From contig NZ_SSMQ01000038.1 in NCBI RefSeq assembly GCF_005144585.1, positions 1 through 64,000 of the forward strand: 64,000 nucleotides of DNA, written 5' to 3'. Of the stretch, positions 8,501 to 16,196 are shown one piece after another. The notes below the pieces were generated by a model. That model did no database searches. It was not told the DNA's origin and worked only from the letters and a program-made list of their open reading frames with translations. A program made the translations under genes and the position numbers. Within the stretch, counting starts at the first letter, position 1; every line of letters begins with the position of its first letter. Source of the stretch: Polyangium fumosum (GTDB lineage Bacteria; Myxococcota_A; Polyangia; Polyangiales; Polyangiaceae).

Positions 8501-9531
8501 GCTCCGAGAGCCGCAACAACCCGCACCTCTCCGCGTACGACTGCGGCGCGTGCGGCGGCAAGCACGGCGGCCCGAATGCCCGTGTCTTCGCGCGCATGGC
8601 GAACGATCCCGAGGTCCGCGCCCTCGTGCGGGAGCGGGGCATCGACATCCCGGACGACACGTGGTTCCTGGGAACCGAGCACAACACCGCGACGGACGAG
8701 ATCCTTTATTTCGACCTCGGCGACGTCCCCCACGACGTCCGCCCCGCCGTGGAAAAGCTCCGCGGCGTGCTTCAACGTGCCCGGGAGCGCTCCGCACACG
8801 AGCGGTGCCGCAAGTTCGAATCGGCCCCGAAAAACCCCACCCCGGCCCGCGCGCTCCGGCACGTGGTCGGCCGCGCCGCGGACCTCTCGCAGGCGCGCCC
8901 CGAGCTTGGCCACGCGACGATCGCATTCGCGGTCATCGGACCTCGATCGATCTCGCAGGGCGTCTTCCTCGACCGCCGATCTTTTTTGATCTCGTACGAT
9001 CCTGCCATCGACCCCGAGGGCACGATCCTCGAAGGCACCCTGCTCGCCGCCGGCCCCGTCGGCGCGGGCATCAACCTCGAATACTATTTCTCCACGGTCG
9101 ACAACACGACGTACGGCTGCGGGACGAAGGTCCCCCACAACGTCGCGGGGCTCATCGGCGTGATGGAAGGCGCATCGGGGGATCTGCGCACGGGTTTGCC
9201 CCGGCAGATGATCGAGATCCACGAGCCGATGCGACTCCAGATGCTCGTCGTGGCGAAGACCGAGATCCTCGGCAAGATCTACGAAAAGCAGCCGGCCATC
9301 CGCGAGCTCGTGGGCAACGCGTGGGTCCACCTCATCGCGATGGATCCGGAGACGGGCGTATGCATGTCGTTCCAGCCTGGAAAGGGCTTCATCCCGTGGG
9401 AGCCACAGGACCTCCCCGTGAAGACGGTGAAGGCCTCCGCGGCCTGGTATTCGGGCACGCTCGACTTCCTCCCCCCGGCGTTCATTCGCCCGGACGAACC
9501 CCCCGCGCGTGGACAGGCGGCCCATGCTTGA
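5596..9531 (+). CDS. dabA: DabA-type (DUF2309) inorganic carbon uptake subunit, long form
   Basis: A 1311-residue soluble or peripheral protein of the DUF2309/UPF0753 family. DabA is the beta-carbonic-anhydrase-like subunit that, with DabB, drives CO2 hydration or bicarbonate accumulation. The family's catalytic set is visible: C776 and D778 in FCMDDREES, H968 in SGHGS, and C983 in YDCGACGG. The Cys-x-Asp and His-15-Cys spacings equal those of the Halothiobacillus protein (C351/D353, H524/C539). The N-terminal signature HHNTLHGFQHL is also present. It is clearly longer than the roughly 800-residue reference protein; the extra length lies mainly before the catalytic Cys. It overlaps dabB by eight bases (ATGCTTGA), which suggests coupled translation. 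An ATG at 5605 is an alternative start. Confidence 0.93.
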   Translation: MRAMPSAVPRGISVESRKHLEHEIHHIAHVLPGQGPIETFIHHNTLHGFQHLHFEQAVVEARRVLGGRGYLPLDEYRRLYAIGRITDEDLERARRERNGAVEPEPLLRIGDRTVTTRDVERLALLHGLDPLEPGEGAEPRFGPNVFSVLRPELSAEAREHLLATAKREFEAALARIGRDFTVADLLADLLATPVPAAVLEEACLDGSTDESADPDAIPRALDTLGIPEDARAGYLDLVRDKLASGPAKNRPERWLEAEVRKVRRVLLAHFGVEGTLPAIAERMRRDPEGLAVLSLLRASLASFGLSDPFSPIHAENLTPEEPVGARIEALFERIEHLEAWGGPAIPLDAELAARVRDTVRAHLEERDGALGPHAGAATSEIARLCLTVVHDLGPDHLRRRGFEALRALESAFGGPPSSESLIAKLTTRDPRRQMMEHAARRWEEHIGKVGPETCHRDLLLALTGEDIHEKIHPQIMRVTMAFLDEGLAAWHVAGRSLGFYDAFRKMAEHDRFFELEDLPGARDALRELPPLAVDAILQSLERLGVPELHWGPYLRRICVGLPGLAGMVHWRETHPDYPAQRAHPIDLLQFLAVRLFYEVLFVRRASLRAFGHDGDVDAFRHYFSNHLPELLVRHALFLGELPDFLAERARALFEARSAGTAASDDGALLRLADMVFDLKQSAEHVNGGHSARHHAFRLFLLAQHLGISPGELRATSLEGATRLLAALDACDPDTLTPLWQCAYEIHYRDGVLEALTQNVRDHKPYAGRREAQIVFCMDDREESIRRHIEEMRPSYETFGVAGFFGVAIAYEALGAREAVPLCPIVATPAAQLCEVPRPEAMHAWASRSLRTRALAALRDVIREVTRNPVSSYFVIDILGFFSLFPVLGRLLFPRAFDRMSRRAKHAVLPAVETEVPLDREREKGTAPKQGSLQKTHFTVVEQADRVAALLRNIGLVRDFAPVVMLSGHGSESRNNPHLSAYDCGACGGKHGGPNARVFARMANDPEVRALVRERGIDIPDDTWFLGTEHNTATDEILYFDLGDVPHDVRPAVEKLRGVLQRARERSAHERCRKFESAPKNPTPARALRHVVGRAADLSQARPELGHATIAFAVIGPRSISQGVFLDRRSFLISYDPAIDPEGTILEGTLLAAGPVGAGINLEYYFSTVDNTTYGCGTKVPHNVAGLIGVMEGASGDLRTGLPRQMIEIHEPMRLQMLVVAKTEILGKIYEKQPAIRELVGNAWVHLIAMDPETGVCMSFQPGKGFIPWEPQDLPVKTVKASAAWYSGTLDFLPPAFIRPDEPPARGQAAHA

Positions 9532-11689
9532 ACGTCTCGCCGTTCTGATTCCGCTGCTGCCGCTCGTCGCGGCGATCCTCATCGGCCTCTGCGCCCTCGG
9601 CGGACGCCCGCTCCGCGAGCGCACGACGAGCCGGCTCGCGCTCGGCGCGACCTTGCTCTCCTTCCTCGGCGCCGGCGCGCTCCTCGTGCGCTCCACGCTC
9701 GGCGCCGCGCCCGCGACGATCTTCCTCGCGCCCTGGATCGAGACCCGCGCGTATCAGGCGCCGCTCGAGCTCCTGCTCGATCCGCTCTCGGCGTCGCTCG
9801 CGCTGCTCGTCACCGGCTTCGGCGCGCTCGTCCTCAAGTTCTCGACGAACTACATGCACCGCGAGGCCGGCTTTCCCCGGTTCTTCGCGGTGATGTGCTT
9901 CTTCCTCGCCGCCATGCTCCTGCTCGTGCTCGCCGGCAACCTCGTGATGACGTTCGTGGGCTGGGAGGGCGCAGGCCTCGCGTCGTACCTGCTCATCGGA
10001 TATCATTACGATCGCAAAGCACCGGCGCGGGCCGCGACGTACGCGTTCGTGACGAACCGCATCGGCGACGCGGCGTTCCTCTGCGCGATCTTCATCGCCT
10101 GGCACGAGCTCGGCACGGTCCGCTATGCGTCGCTGTTCCGCGCCGCGGAGACCACAAACCATGGGGCGCTCTCGGCGCTCGGGTTCTGCCTCCTCGTCGC
10201 GGCGGCCGCGAAATCCGCGCAGCTCCCGTTCTCGCCGTGGATCTCGCGCGCCATGGAAGGCCCGACGCCTTCGAGCGCGCTCTTTTACGGCGCCGTCATG
10301 GTCACGGCGGGCCTCTTCCTCGTCTTGCGCATGAACCCCGTGCTCGTGCACGCGCCCGACGTGCTCCGCGCCATGGCTGCGATGGGCGCGGCGACTGCGC
10401 TGTATGGCGGGCTCGTCAGCCTCGTGCAGACGGACGTGAAGAGCGGCCTCATCTTCTCGACGGTGAGCCAGCTCGGGCTCATGTTCCTCGCGGTCGGGCT
10501 CGGGGCCCGCGGCATTGCGCTGTTTCACCTCTTTGCGCATGCGCTCCTCCGCGGCGCGCAGTTCCTCACGGCGCCGAGCACCCTGCTCCTCGTCACGCGC
10601 GACGAGCCGTCCCGCGAAGAGCGCCCCGTCGCGGGCGAGGTCGAGCCGGCCTTCTGGCTCTTGCTCGCGGGCCTGCTCGGCGTCCTCGCCTTGCCCTTCC
10701 TCACCGAGATATGGGCAGGCCCGGACGCCCCCCTCTCGCCCGGCGCGTTCCTCTCCGCGGCGGGCGCCGGCATGGCGCTCTTCTGCGGCGGCCATTATCT
10801 CCTCCGGTTCGCGCAGCGGGGCCTCGCGAATGCAGGAAATGGCGCCGAGTGGAAGACCGTCTCCTCGTTCGTCGAGTTCGGCCCCGCGTGGATCGCCCCC
10901 GCGGTCGTCGGCGCCGTCAGCCTCTCGCTCGGCCTCGCGCCCGGCGGACGGCCGCACGGCCTTTTTCACCTCGTCCTCGACCCCTTGCTCGTGCGGGGTG
11001 GACTTGGCCGCGCCGCACATCCCTTCTGGGCCTTTGGCCTCATGCTCCTGCTCGGGTGCCTGCTCGTCGCGGGCTGGGCGACGGCGCTTTATTTCCACCG
11101 CGCCGCGCCCGAGCGACCGGGCATTTTGCCGACGCGCCTGCGGGGCCTTTACGTCACGGCGCTCGCGCGCTTCTGGCTCGAACCCCTGTACGAGCGCCTC
11201 CTCCTCGCGCCCATTCTCCGGCTCGGCCGCGCGCTCGATCACCTGGATGGCTCGCTCCTCGATCGCGCCTTCGGCCGCCCGCTCTCGCCCGAGGACGCGC
11301 CCGCGCCGCTCGCGACCTTCCAGGAAAAAGTCCTCGCCGGCGAGATCGACGACGCCGATCCTTTTGCGGCCGTACGTGTGGCCCTCGAACGCCAAACCAC
11401 GAGCGGCGCGGCGATGGCGCACGGGGACGAACCGCCGCCCGCGCCCGGCGCCGAGGACGATTTCGCCCGGGGCCGGGGCATCGCGGGCCGGATCGTCCAA
11501 TACGCGGCGGCGCTCGCGAACCTCATCGAGAAACACATCGTCCGGCGCGCGATCGGCCGCGGCATCCCGATCACCGGCGACCTCCTCGGGCGCACCCTCG
11601 ATCACGTCGAGGCGCTGCTCGAAAGGCCTGTCGTCGTCGGGGCGCTCGTCGTCCTCTCGCTCTTCGTCGTCGTCTGCTGGGCCGTTTGA
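9524..11689 (+). CDS. dabB: DabB-like (NuoL-type) membrane subunit
   Basis: A 721-residue polytopic protein of the NuoL branch, the expected membrane partner of DabA. Key features are the TM5 glutamate in MTFVGWEGAGLASYLLIG and the TM7 block AAAKSAQLPFSPW followed by AMEGPTPSSALFYGAVMVTAG. The usual HTWLP or HGWLP after the TM7 lysine is changed to SPWIS, losing the conserved His. A hydrophilic region (about residues 560-660) is followed by a last C-terminal helix, giving a NuoL-like length. ATG 9524 overlaps the dabA stop; a GTG at 9509 is possible. Two bases separate it from the next gene. Confidence 0.85.
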   Translation: MLERLAVLIPLLPLVAAILIGLCALGGRPLRERTTSRLALGATLLSFLGAGALLVRSTLGAAPATIFLAPWIETRAYQAPLELLLDPLSASLALLVTGFGALVLKFSTNYMHREAGFPRFFAVMCFFLAAMLLLVLAGNLVMTFVGWEGAGLASYLLIGYHYDRKAPARAATYAFVTNRIGDAAFLCAIFIAWHELGTVRYASLFRAAETTNHGALSALGFCLLVAAAAKSAQLPFSPWISRAMEGPTPSSALFYGAVMVTAGLFLVLRMNPVLVHAPDVLRAMAAMGAATALYGGLVSLVQTDVKSGLIFSTVSQLGLMFLAVGLGARGIALFHLFAHALLRGAQFLTAPSTLLLVTRDEPSREERPVAGEVEPAFWLLLAGLLGVLALPFLTEIWAGPDAPLSPGAFLSAAGAGMALFCGGHYLLRFAQRGLANAGNGAEWKTVSSFVEFGPAWIAPAVVGAVSLSLGLAPGGRPHGLFHLVLDPLLVRGGLGRAAHPFWAFGLMLLLGCLLVAGWATALYFHRAAPERPGILPTRLRGLYVTALARFWLEPLYERLLLAPILRLGRALDHLDGSLLDRAFGRPLSPEDAPAPLATFQEKVLAGEIDDADPFAAVRVALERQTTSGAAMAHGDEPPPAPGAEDDFARGRGIAGRIVQYAAALANLIEKHIVRRAIGRGIPITGDLLGRTLDHVEALLERPVVVGALVVLSLFVVVCWAV

Positions 11690-11691
11690 TC

Positions 11692-13254
11692 ATGAACGAA
11701 ATCCCCTACGCCTCGGCCTTGCCCTTCCCGGTCCTGAGCGCGCTCATCCTCGTGCCGCTCCTCACCGCGGCATTCGTCCGTTCCCTGAAACATGCGCGCT
11801 ACGTCTATTCCATCGGCCTCGGCGGCGCCGCGCTCGAGCTCGTCCTCGCCGTGCTCGTCGTCGCCCGGTTCGAGCGGCACACCTCCGCGCTCCAGCTCGT
11901 CGAGCGTGTCCCGCTCTTCGGCACCTTCGCCTATCACGTCGGCGTCGACGGGATCAGCGTCCTCTTTTTGCCGCTGACCGCGCTGCTCGCGCTGCTCGTC
12001 ATCCTGCACGCGCAGGTCGCTTCGAAAGAGCGACCTGGCCATTACCTCGCCGCCATCTTTTGCCTCCAGGCGACGCTCATGGGCGCGTTCGTCGCGCTCG
12101 ATCTCCTGCTCTTCTGGGCGTTCGCCGCGCTCGAGCTCGTGCCGGGCACGCTGCTCGTGCGGAGCTGGGGCACGGGGCCGGGAAGGCACACGGCGGCGCG
12201 TCGTTATGCGGCGCTCAATGCGATGGGCGTCCTGCTCGTCCTCGCCGGTGCGCTCGTCCTCGGCCGCGCCACCGGCGGTCGATTCTCCCTCGACGCGCTC
12301 GTCGACATGCCCGCGCCGGCGAAAGCACAATCCCTCGCGTTCTGGCTCTTCGTCCTCGGCTTCGCCGTCCGCATCCCGCTCTTCCCCTTCCACGGCTGGC
12401 TGCCGCCCGTCATGGCCGAGGGCCCGGTCGTGGGCGTCAGCGTCTTCCTCGTCGGCGCGAAGCTCGGCGTCTATGGCCTCTTGCGCTTCGTGGTCCCGGT
12501 CCTGCCCGTCGCCGCGCACCGACACGGTTCCATTCTGGCCATCCTCGGCGTCGTCGGCATGCTGTACGGCGCCCTCCTCGCGCTCGTCCAGACAAACCTA
12601 CGCCGCCTCGTCGCGTTCGCCTGCCTCACGCACACGGGCGCCGTGCTCGTGGGGCTCTCGGCGCTCAACGTGGAGGGGCTCTCGGGCGCCTTGCTCGTCA
12701 CGCTGAACGTCGGCCTCAGCGCGGCCGGGCTTTATTTCGTCGCGGGCTTCTTGCACCGGCGCCTCGGCTCGACCGAGATCGAGCGCGCCGCGCGGCTCTC
12801 GCATCACGCGCCTCTGCTCTCGTTCACGTTCCTGCTCGTCGGCCTCTCGACGATTGGAATGCCGGGGACGAGCGGCTTCGAGGCCGAGCACCTCGTCGTC
12901 GTGGGCGCGCTCGGCGCGCGGCACGGCATCATGGCCATCGCGGTCGGCCTCGGCAGCTTGCTCGGGGCCGCCTATCTGCTGCGTTATTTCCAGCGCGCCT
13001 TCCTCGCCTCCGCCGCCTCCGCGCCGGGCTCGCCTGCAACCGAGACGAAATCGACGCGCGGCAAGAGCGTCCGGGACCTCGGCCCGCGCGAGCTCGTCAT
13101 TGCCGGCGCGGTCGGCGCGCTCATCGTGGGCCTCGGGCTCTTTTCTCACCCCCTGCTCGAGGTCGTGGACGGCTCGGTCCGCGCCATGTCCACACGGCTC
13201 GAGCACGCCAAACCGCATTCGTCCCTCGTGATGCACGGGGAGGGCGCCCCGTAA
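11692..13254 (+). CDS. NuoM-like proton-translocating subunit 2 of the DAB cluster
   Basis: A 520-residue membrane protein of the NuoL/M/N family, two bases after dabB. The TM5 region reads LLLFWAFAALELVPGTLLV, with the glutamate four residues later than in subunits 1 and 3. The TM7 motif reads AVRIPLFPFHGWLP, so the proton-channel lysine is replaced by arginine. The TM8 lysine (GAKLGVYGLLR) is kept. It ends in a hydrophilic His-containing tail. These changes suggest a specialised or partly inactive channel compared with subunit 1. It lies mid-operon, with 22 bases to the next gene. Confidence 0.83.
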   Translation: MNEIPYASALPFPVLSALILVPLLTAAFVRSLKHARYVYSIGLGGAALELVLAVLVVARFERHTSALQLVERVPLFGTFAYHVGVDGISVLFLPLTALLALLVILHAQVASKERPGHYLAAIFCLQATLMGAFVALDLLLFWAFAALELVPGTLLVRSWGTGPGRHTAARRYAALNAMGVLLVLAGALVLGRATGGRFSLDALVDMPAPAKAQSLAFWLFVLGFAVRIPLFPFHGWLPPVMAEGPVVGVSVFLVGAKLGVYGLLRFVVPVLPVAAHRHGSILAILGVVGMLYGALLALVQTNLRRLVAFACLTHTGAVLVGLSALNVEGLSGALLVTLNVGLSAAGLYFVAGFLHRRLGSTEIERAARLSHHAPLLSFTFLLVGLSTIGMPGTSGFEAEHLVVVGALGARHGIMAIAVGLGSLLGAAYLLRYFQRAFLASAASAPGSPATETKSTRGKSVRDLGPRELVIAGAVGALIVGLGLFSHPLLEVVDGSVRAMSTRLEHAKPHSSLVMHGEGAP

Positions 13255-13276
13255 GGGCGCTCGGGAGGCGTTCGTC

Positions 13277-14803
13277 GTGCAAATTCGCGAGTTCTTCGCC
13301 GCAGATCAGGTCGGTTTTCCCGTCCTCTCCACGTTGATCTTCCTCCCCCTCGCCTGGGCGATCCTCGTCCTCGCGATCGGCGACGAGAAACGCGCGCGGT
13401 GGACAGCGCTCACCGGCGCCCTGATCGAGCTCTTCCTCTCGCTCTTCGTGCTCGCGCGGTTCACGCCTGGGACGCCCGACGTGCAATTCGCCGAGCGGCG
13501 CGCATGGATGCCCACGCTCGGCGCGAGTTATCACGTCGGCGTCGATGGCATGAGCGTGCTCTTTTTGCCCGTCGCCTCGATGCTCACGGTGCTCGTGCTC
13601 GTCGCCTCGTGGCACGACGTGAAGACCCGCGCCCGCGGCTTTTGCGCGTCCCTCCTCGCGCTCTCCGCGATCGTCGTGGGCATCTATTCGTCCCTCGACC
13701 TCGTCCTCTTCTTCGTGTTCTGGGAGGCGTCGCTCGTCCCCATCTATTTCCTCGTAAGCCTCTGGGGCGTGGGCCCCGAGCGCCGGTATGCGGCGACGAA
13801 GTTCGTGCTCACGATGCTCGCCGCCTCCGGGCCGCTCCTGCTCGGCATCGTCTTGCTCGCGGTCGCGGGCCGCCAAAGCCCGGCCGATCCGTACACGTTC
13901 GACTGGCTCGTCCTCCGCGCGAGGCCGGTCCCGGCCGCGATCGGGCCGATCGTCTTCTTCACGATGCTGACCGGCTTCGCCGTGAAGGGCCCCTTCGTCC
14001 CGCTCCACACCTGGATGCCCACGATGCTGCGCGAATGCCCCGTGGGGATCGGCGTGCTCTTGACTGGCCTCAAGCTCGGCAGCTACGGCGTCCTTCGCTT
14101 CCTCGTGCCGCTCCTGCCCGAGGCCACGGCGCACTATGCGTGGCTGCTCGGCGCCGTCGGCGTCACGGGCATCGTGTACGGCGCGCTCGTCGCGCTTGTC
14201 CAGCCAAACCTCCGGCGCATGCTCTCGTTCGCGTGCCTGAGCCACGTGGGCATCGTCCTGCTCGGCATCTCGTCGGGCAAGGCCGAAGGCCTCACGGGCG
14301 CGGTGCTCGCGATGCTGAACCTGGGTTTGTCCGCCACGGGGCTGTTTTTCCTGACTGGCTTCCTCCAGAGCCGCGTGGGTTCGTCCGAGGTCTCGGCGCT
14401 CGGCGGCGTCGCGCAAAAAGCGCCGCGCGCGGCCGTGATGTTCTTGCTCTTGAGCCTCGCCGGCATCGGCGTCCCCGGCACGAGCGGCTTCCCCGGCGAG
14501 CACCTCGTCTTGCTCTCGGCGTACGAGACGAGCCTCCCGCGGCTCGGGCTCGCGCTCCTCGGCACGATCCTCGGCGCGGCGTACGTCCTCCGTGTCTTCG
14601 AGCAGGTCTTCCTCGGCCCCGTCACGCGCCCGCGCGTCGCCGCGATGAAGGACCTCCGTCCGCTCGAATGGGGCGTCGTCGGCTGTCTGGCCATTCTCGT
14701 CCTCGTGGTCGGCCTTTATCCGCGCCCTCTGCTCGCGGTCGTGGGCCCGAGCGCCGAGGCCCTCGCGCGCCCGGTCCCCTCCGTCGTCGCTGGGCACCCG
14801 TGA
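13277..14803 (+). CDS. NuoM-like proton-translocating subunit 3 of the DAB cluster
   Basis: A 508-residue membrane protein of the same family. It starts at GTG 13277, supported by GGGAGGCG seven bases upstream. TM5 carries VLFFVFWEASLVPIYFL with the glutamate. TM7 reads AVKGPFVPLHTWMP, with the lysine kept and HTWMP in place of HGWLP. TM8 has TGLKLGSYGVLRF. It is the last structural gene before the ECF sigma gene, with 188 bases between. Together with subunits 1 and 2 and dabB it gives four antiporter-like proteins alongside one DabA. Confidence 0.83.
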   Translation: MQIREFFAADQVGFPVLSTLIFLPLAWAILVLAIGDEKRARWTALTGALIELFLSLFVLARFTPGTPDVQFAERRAWMPTLGASYHVGVDGMSVLFLPVASMLTVLVLVASWHDVKTRARGFCASLLALSAIVVGIYSSLDLVLFFVFWEASLVPIYFLVSLWGVGPERRYAATKFVLTMLAASGPLLLGIVLLAVAGRQSPADPYTFDWLVLRARPVPAAIGPIVFFTMLTGFAVKGPFVPLHTWMPTMLRECPVGIGVLLTGLKLGSYGVLRFLVPLLPEATAHYAWLLGAVGVTGIVYGALVALVQPNLRRMLSFACLSHVGIVLLGISSGKAEGLTGAVLAMLNLGLSATGLFFLTGFLQSRVGSSEVSALGGVAQKAPRAAVMFLLLSLAGIGVPGTSGFPGEHLVLLSAYETSLPRLGLALLGTILGAAYVLRVFEQVFLGPVTRPRVAAMKDLRPLEWGVVGCLAILVLVVGLYPRPLLAVVGPSAEALARPVPSVVAGHP

Positions 14804-14824
14804 TCTCGGTCCCCGCCGTGCTCG

Positions 14825-14858
14825 CCCGGGAACCCAGGCCGAGGTCGTTCCGTCCCAC
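14825..14858 (+). promoter_or_regulatory. ECF-type promoter for the sigma/anti-sigma genes (autoregulation)
   Basis: CCCGGGAACC (14825-14834), a 16-base spacer, then CGTCCCAC (14851-14858). It matches the dab operon promoter at 4035-4068 at all 18 element bases and in spacing. The predicted start site is around 14863, almost on top of an in-frame ATG at 14866 and about 130 bases before ATG 14992. ECF factors usually drive their own gene, so this motif is the best guess for the recognition sequence of the sigma encoded next. Confidence 0.75.
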
Positions 14859-14991
14859 TCCGGACATGCGCGCCACCACCGAATCAACGGCGTTCTCCGC
14901 GGGAGGATCGTTCTTCCGCTTGCCAGGGGTGGCCCCGCGTCTCGGCTACGCTAGAGTGGCCCCGTCGTCGCCCACGCTCGACGGTTTCTCC

Positions 14992-15591
14992 ATGGCCTCT
15001 CCGCACTCCACGTCCCTCGGGGAAGGCCGCGCGCAGTTCGAGGCGGTGGTTCGCCCGGTCCTGCCACGGCTCTATCGCTTTTGCCTCGCCCTCTCGGGGG
15101 ACCGCGACCGCGCCGACGACCTCTTCCAGAACACGCTCATCAAGGCCTACGCGAACGCAGCCTCGTTCGAGGGCCGGAGCGACCTCGTGGTCTGGATTTG
15201 CGGCATTGCCCGGCACGAGCACCTGGAGGCGCGGCGCACCGAGGCGCGGCGGCGCGGGCTCTTCGAGCAATTCGTCGATGCTTGTGCTTCGGCGTTCGGA
15301 TTCGGGGCCGAGGACGAGCGGAAGAGCCCGGAGGCGCTGGTGATCCAGAACGAGCACGCGGGCCAGCTCCTCGCGTGCTTGCAGACGTTGCCGGAGGAGT
15401 TCCGCACGGTGGTGGTCCTCTGCGACATCGAGGAGCTCGGATACGATCGGGTGGCCGAGATCCTCGGCGTCCCCAAAGGGACGGTGAAGAGCCGACATGC
15501 CCGCGGACGCGTGCGTCTGCGCGCGGCTTATGAAAAGCTCGTGGCGGCGAAGTCCGAAGCGCCGACGAGGGAGGAGGAGGAGTCGACATGA
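14992..15591 (+). CDS. ECF-family RNA polymerase sigma factor
   Basis: A 199-residue sigma70-family protein of the ECF class. Region 2 is seen as YRFCLALSGDRDRADDLFQNTLIKAYANAAS (residues about 24-54, shown by its ends YRFC and YANAAS). A linker follows, and region 4 ends with the helix-turn-helix stretch GVPKGTVKSRHARGRVRLR. It directs polymerase to GGAAC/CGTC-type promoters. The start is uncertain: ATG 14992 begins the conserved domain, while ATG 14866 in the same frame would add 42 residues and fit a leaderless message. Its stop overlaps the next gene as ATGA, the usual arrangement for a sigma with its anti-sigma. I infer that it controls the carbon-uptake genes. Confidence 0.88.
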   Translation: MASPHSTSLGEGRAQFEAVVRPVLPRLYRFCLALSGDRDRADDLFQNTLIKAYANAASFEGRSDLVVWICGIARHEHLEARRTEARRRGLFEQFVDACASAFGFGAEDERKSPEALVIQNEHAGQLLACLQTLPEEFRTVVVLCDIEELGYDRVAEILGVPKGTVKSRHARGRVRLRAAYEKLVAAKSEAPTREEEEST

Positions 15592-16196
15592 ATTCGAAAG
15601 ACCTGCCCCCGCTCCCCGAAAGTTTGGAGGAGGAGATCCGCGCGCTCCGCCAGGTAAAGCCGCCGCAATCGCTCGTCGATCGCGCGTTCGCCAGCTTGCC
15701 CGAGCGCTCGGCCTCCGAGCGTCGCACGAGCAAGGATGTCCCGGCCAAACCCCGCCAGAGCGGGGGCTCGGCGTTCGTGCGGATCGCGCCCGCGATGGCC
15801 CTCGCGGCGGCGCTCGCGTATGGCATCTGGGGTCAGGTGCGCTCGCAGGGCTCCGAGGTCGTGCGGGTCGAGGAGCGCGCGGTCGCCTTGCCGGAGGCGG
15901 GGCACGCCTGGACAGAGCTTTACCTGCAAACGCACCACCACGACGATTTGCCGGCCCTCGTGCACCTCGAGGTGCCCACGCACGTGCGCGTGGAGCTCCC
16001 GTCGGAGAGCGACGTGAAGCTCGAACGGCAGTGTGCCGAGACGCTCTGCGTGCACAAATTCACGCACCACAATGGCAAGGGCGTGCCCTTGCGCGTGGCC
16101 GTCGCGCATCCGGGCCGGTACGAGATTCACGTCCGTCACGAATCAAAAAAGGCCGCCCTCCGCGAGCAATTCGTGTTGACGGCCAGCCGCGATTGA
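15588..16196 (+). CDS. Single-pass membrane protein, putative anti-sigma factor/sensor
   Basis: A 202-residue protein translationally coupled to the ECF sigma gene. Residues 1-60 are cytoplasmic and charged, residues 64-82 form one membrane helix, and residues 85-202 lie outside the cytoplasm. The outer domain is rich in possible metal or pH ligands: THHHDD near 115-120, C149 and C154 in QCAETLC, and H156, H160, H161. The cytoplasmic part lacks the HxxxCxxC zinc motif of ZAS anti-sigma factors. Position and topology make it the probable anti-sigma, but the sequence alone does not prove this. Confidence 0.7.
   Translation: MNSKDLPPLPESLEEEIRALRQVKPPQSLVDRAFASLPERSASERRTSKDVPAKPRQSGGSAFVRIAPAMALAAALAYGIWGQVRSQGSEVVRVEERAVALPEAGHAWTELYLQTHHHDDLPALVHLEVPTHVRVELPSESDVKLERQCAETLCVHKFTHHNGKGVPLRVAVAHPGRYEIHVRHESKKAALREQFVLTASRD

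Noticed and set aside
8663-8676. GGTTCCTGGGAACC inside dabA, similar to the promoter palindrome
   Set aside because: It lies in coding sequence and has no CGTC 16-17 bases away.
5500-9696. A 1398-codon open frame on the minus strand opposite dabA
   Set aside because: It mirrors the third-position GC bias of dabA, is rich in Arg, Glu and Ala without domains, and the + strand product has family motifs and catalytic residues.
4128-14803. Respiratory complex I operon
   Set aside because: Only NuoL/NuoM-type subunits are present; none of the quinone, flavin or iron-sulfur subunits is nearby, and the central gene is DUF2309.
13399-14991. N-terminal extension of the sigma factor frame over the third NuoM-like gene
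   Set aside because: The extension overlaps a well-supported membrane protein in another frame and is Arg-rich; the sigma domain begins near 14992.
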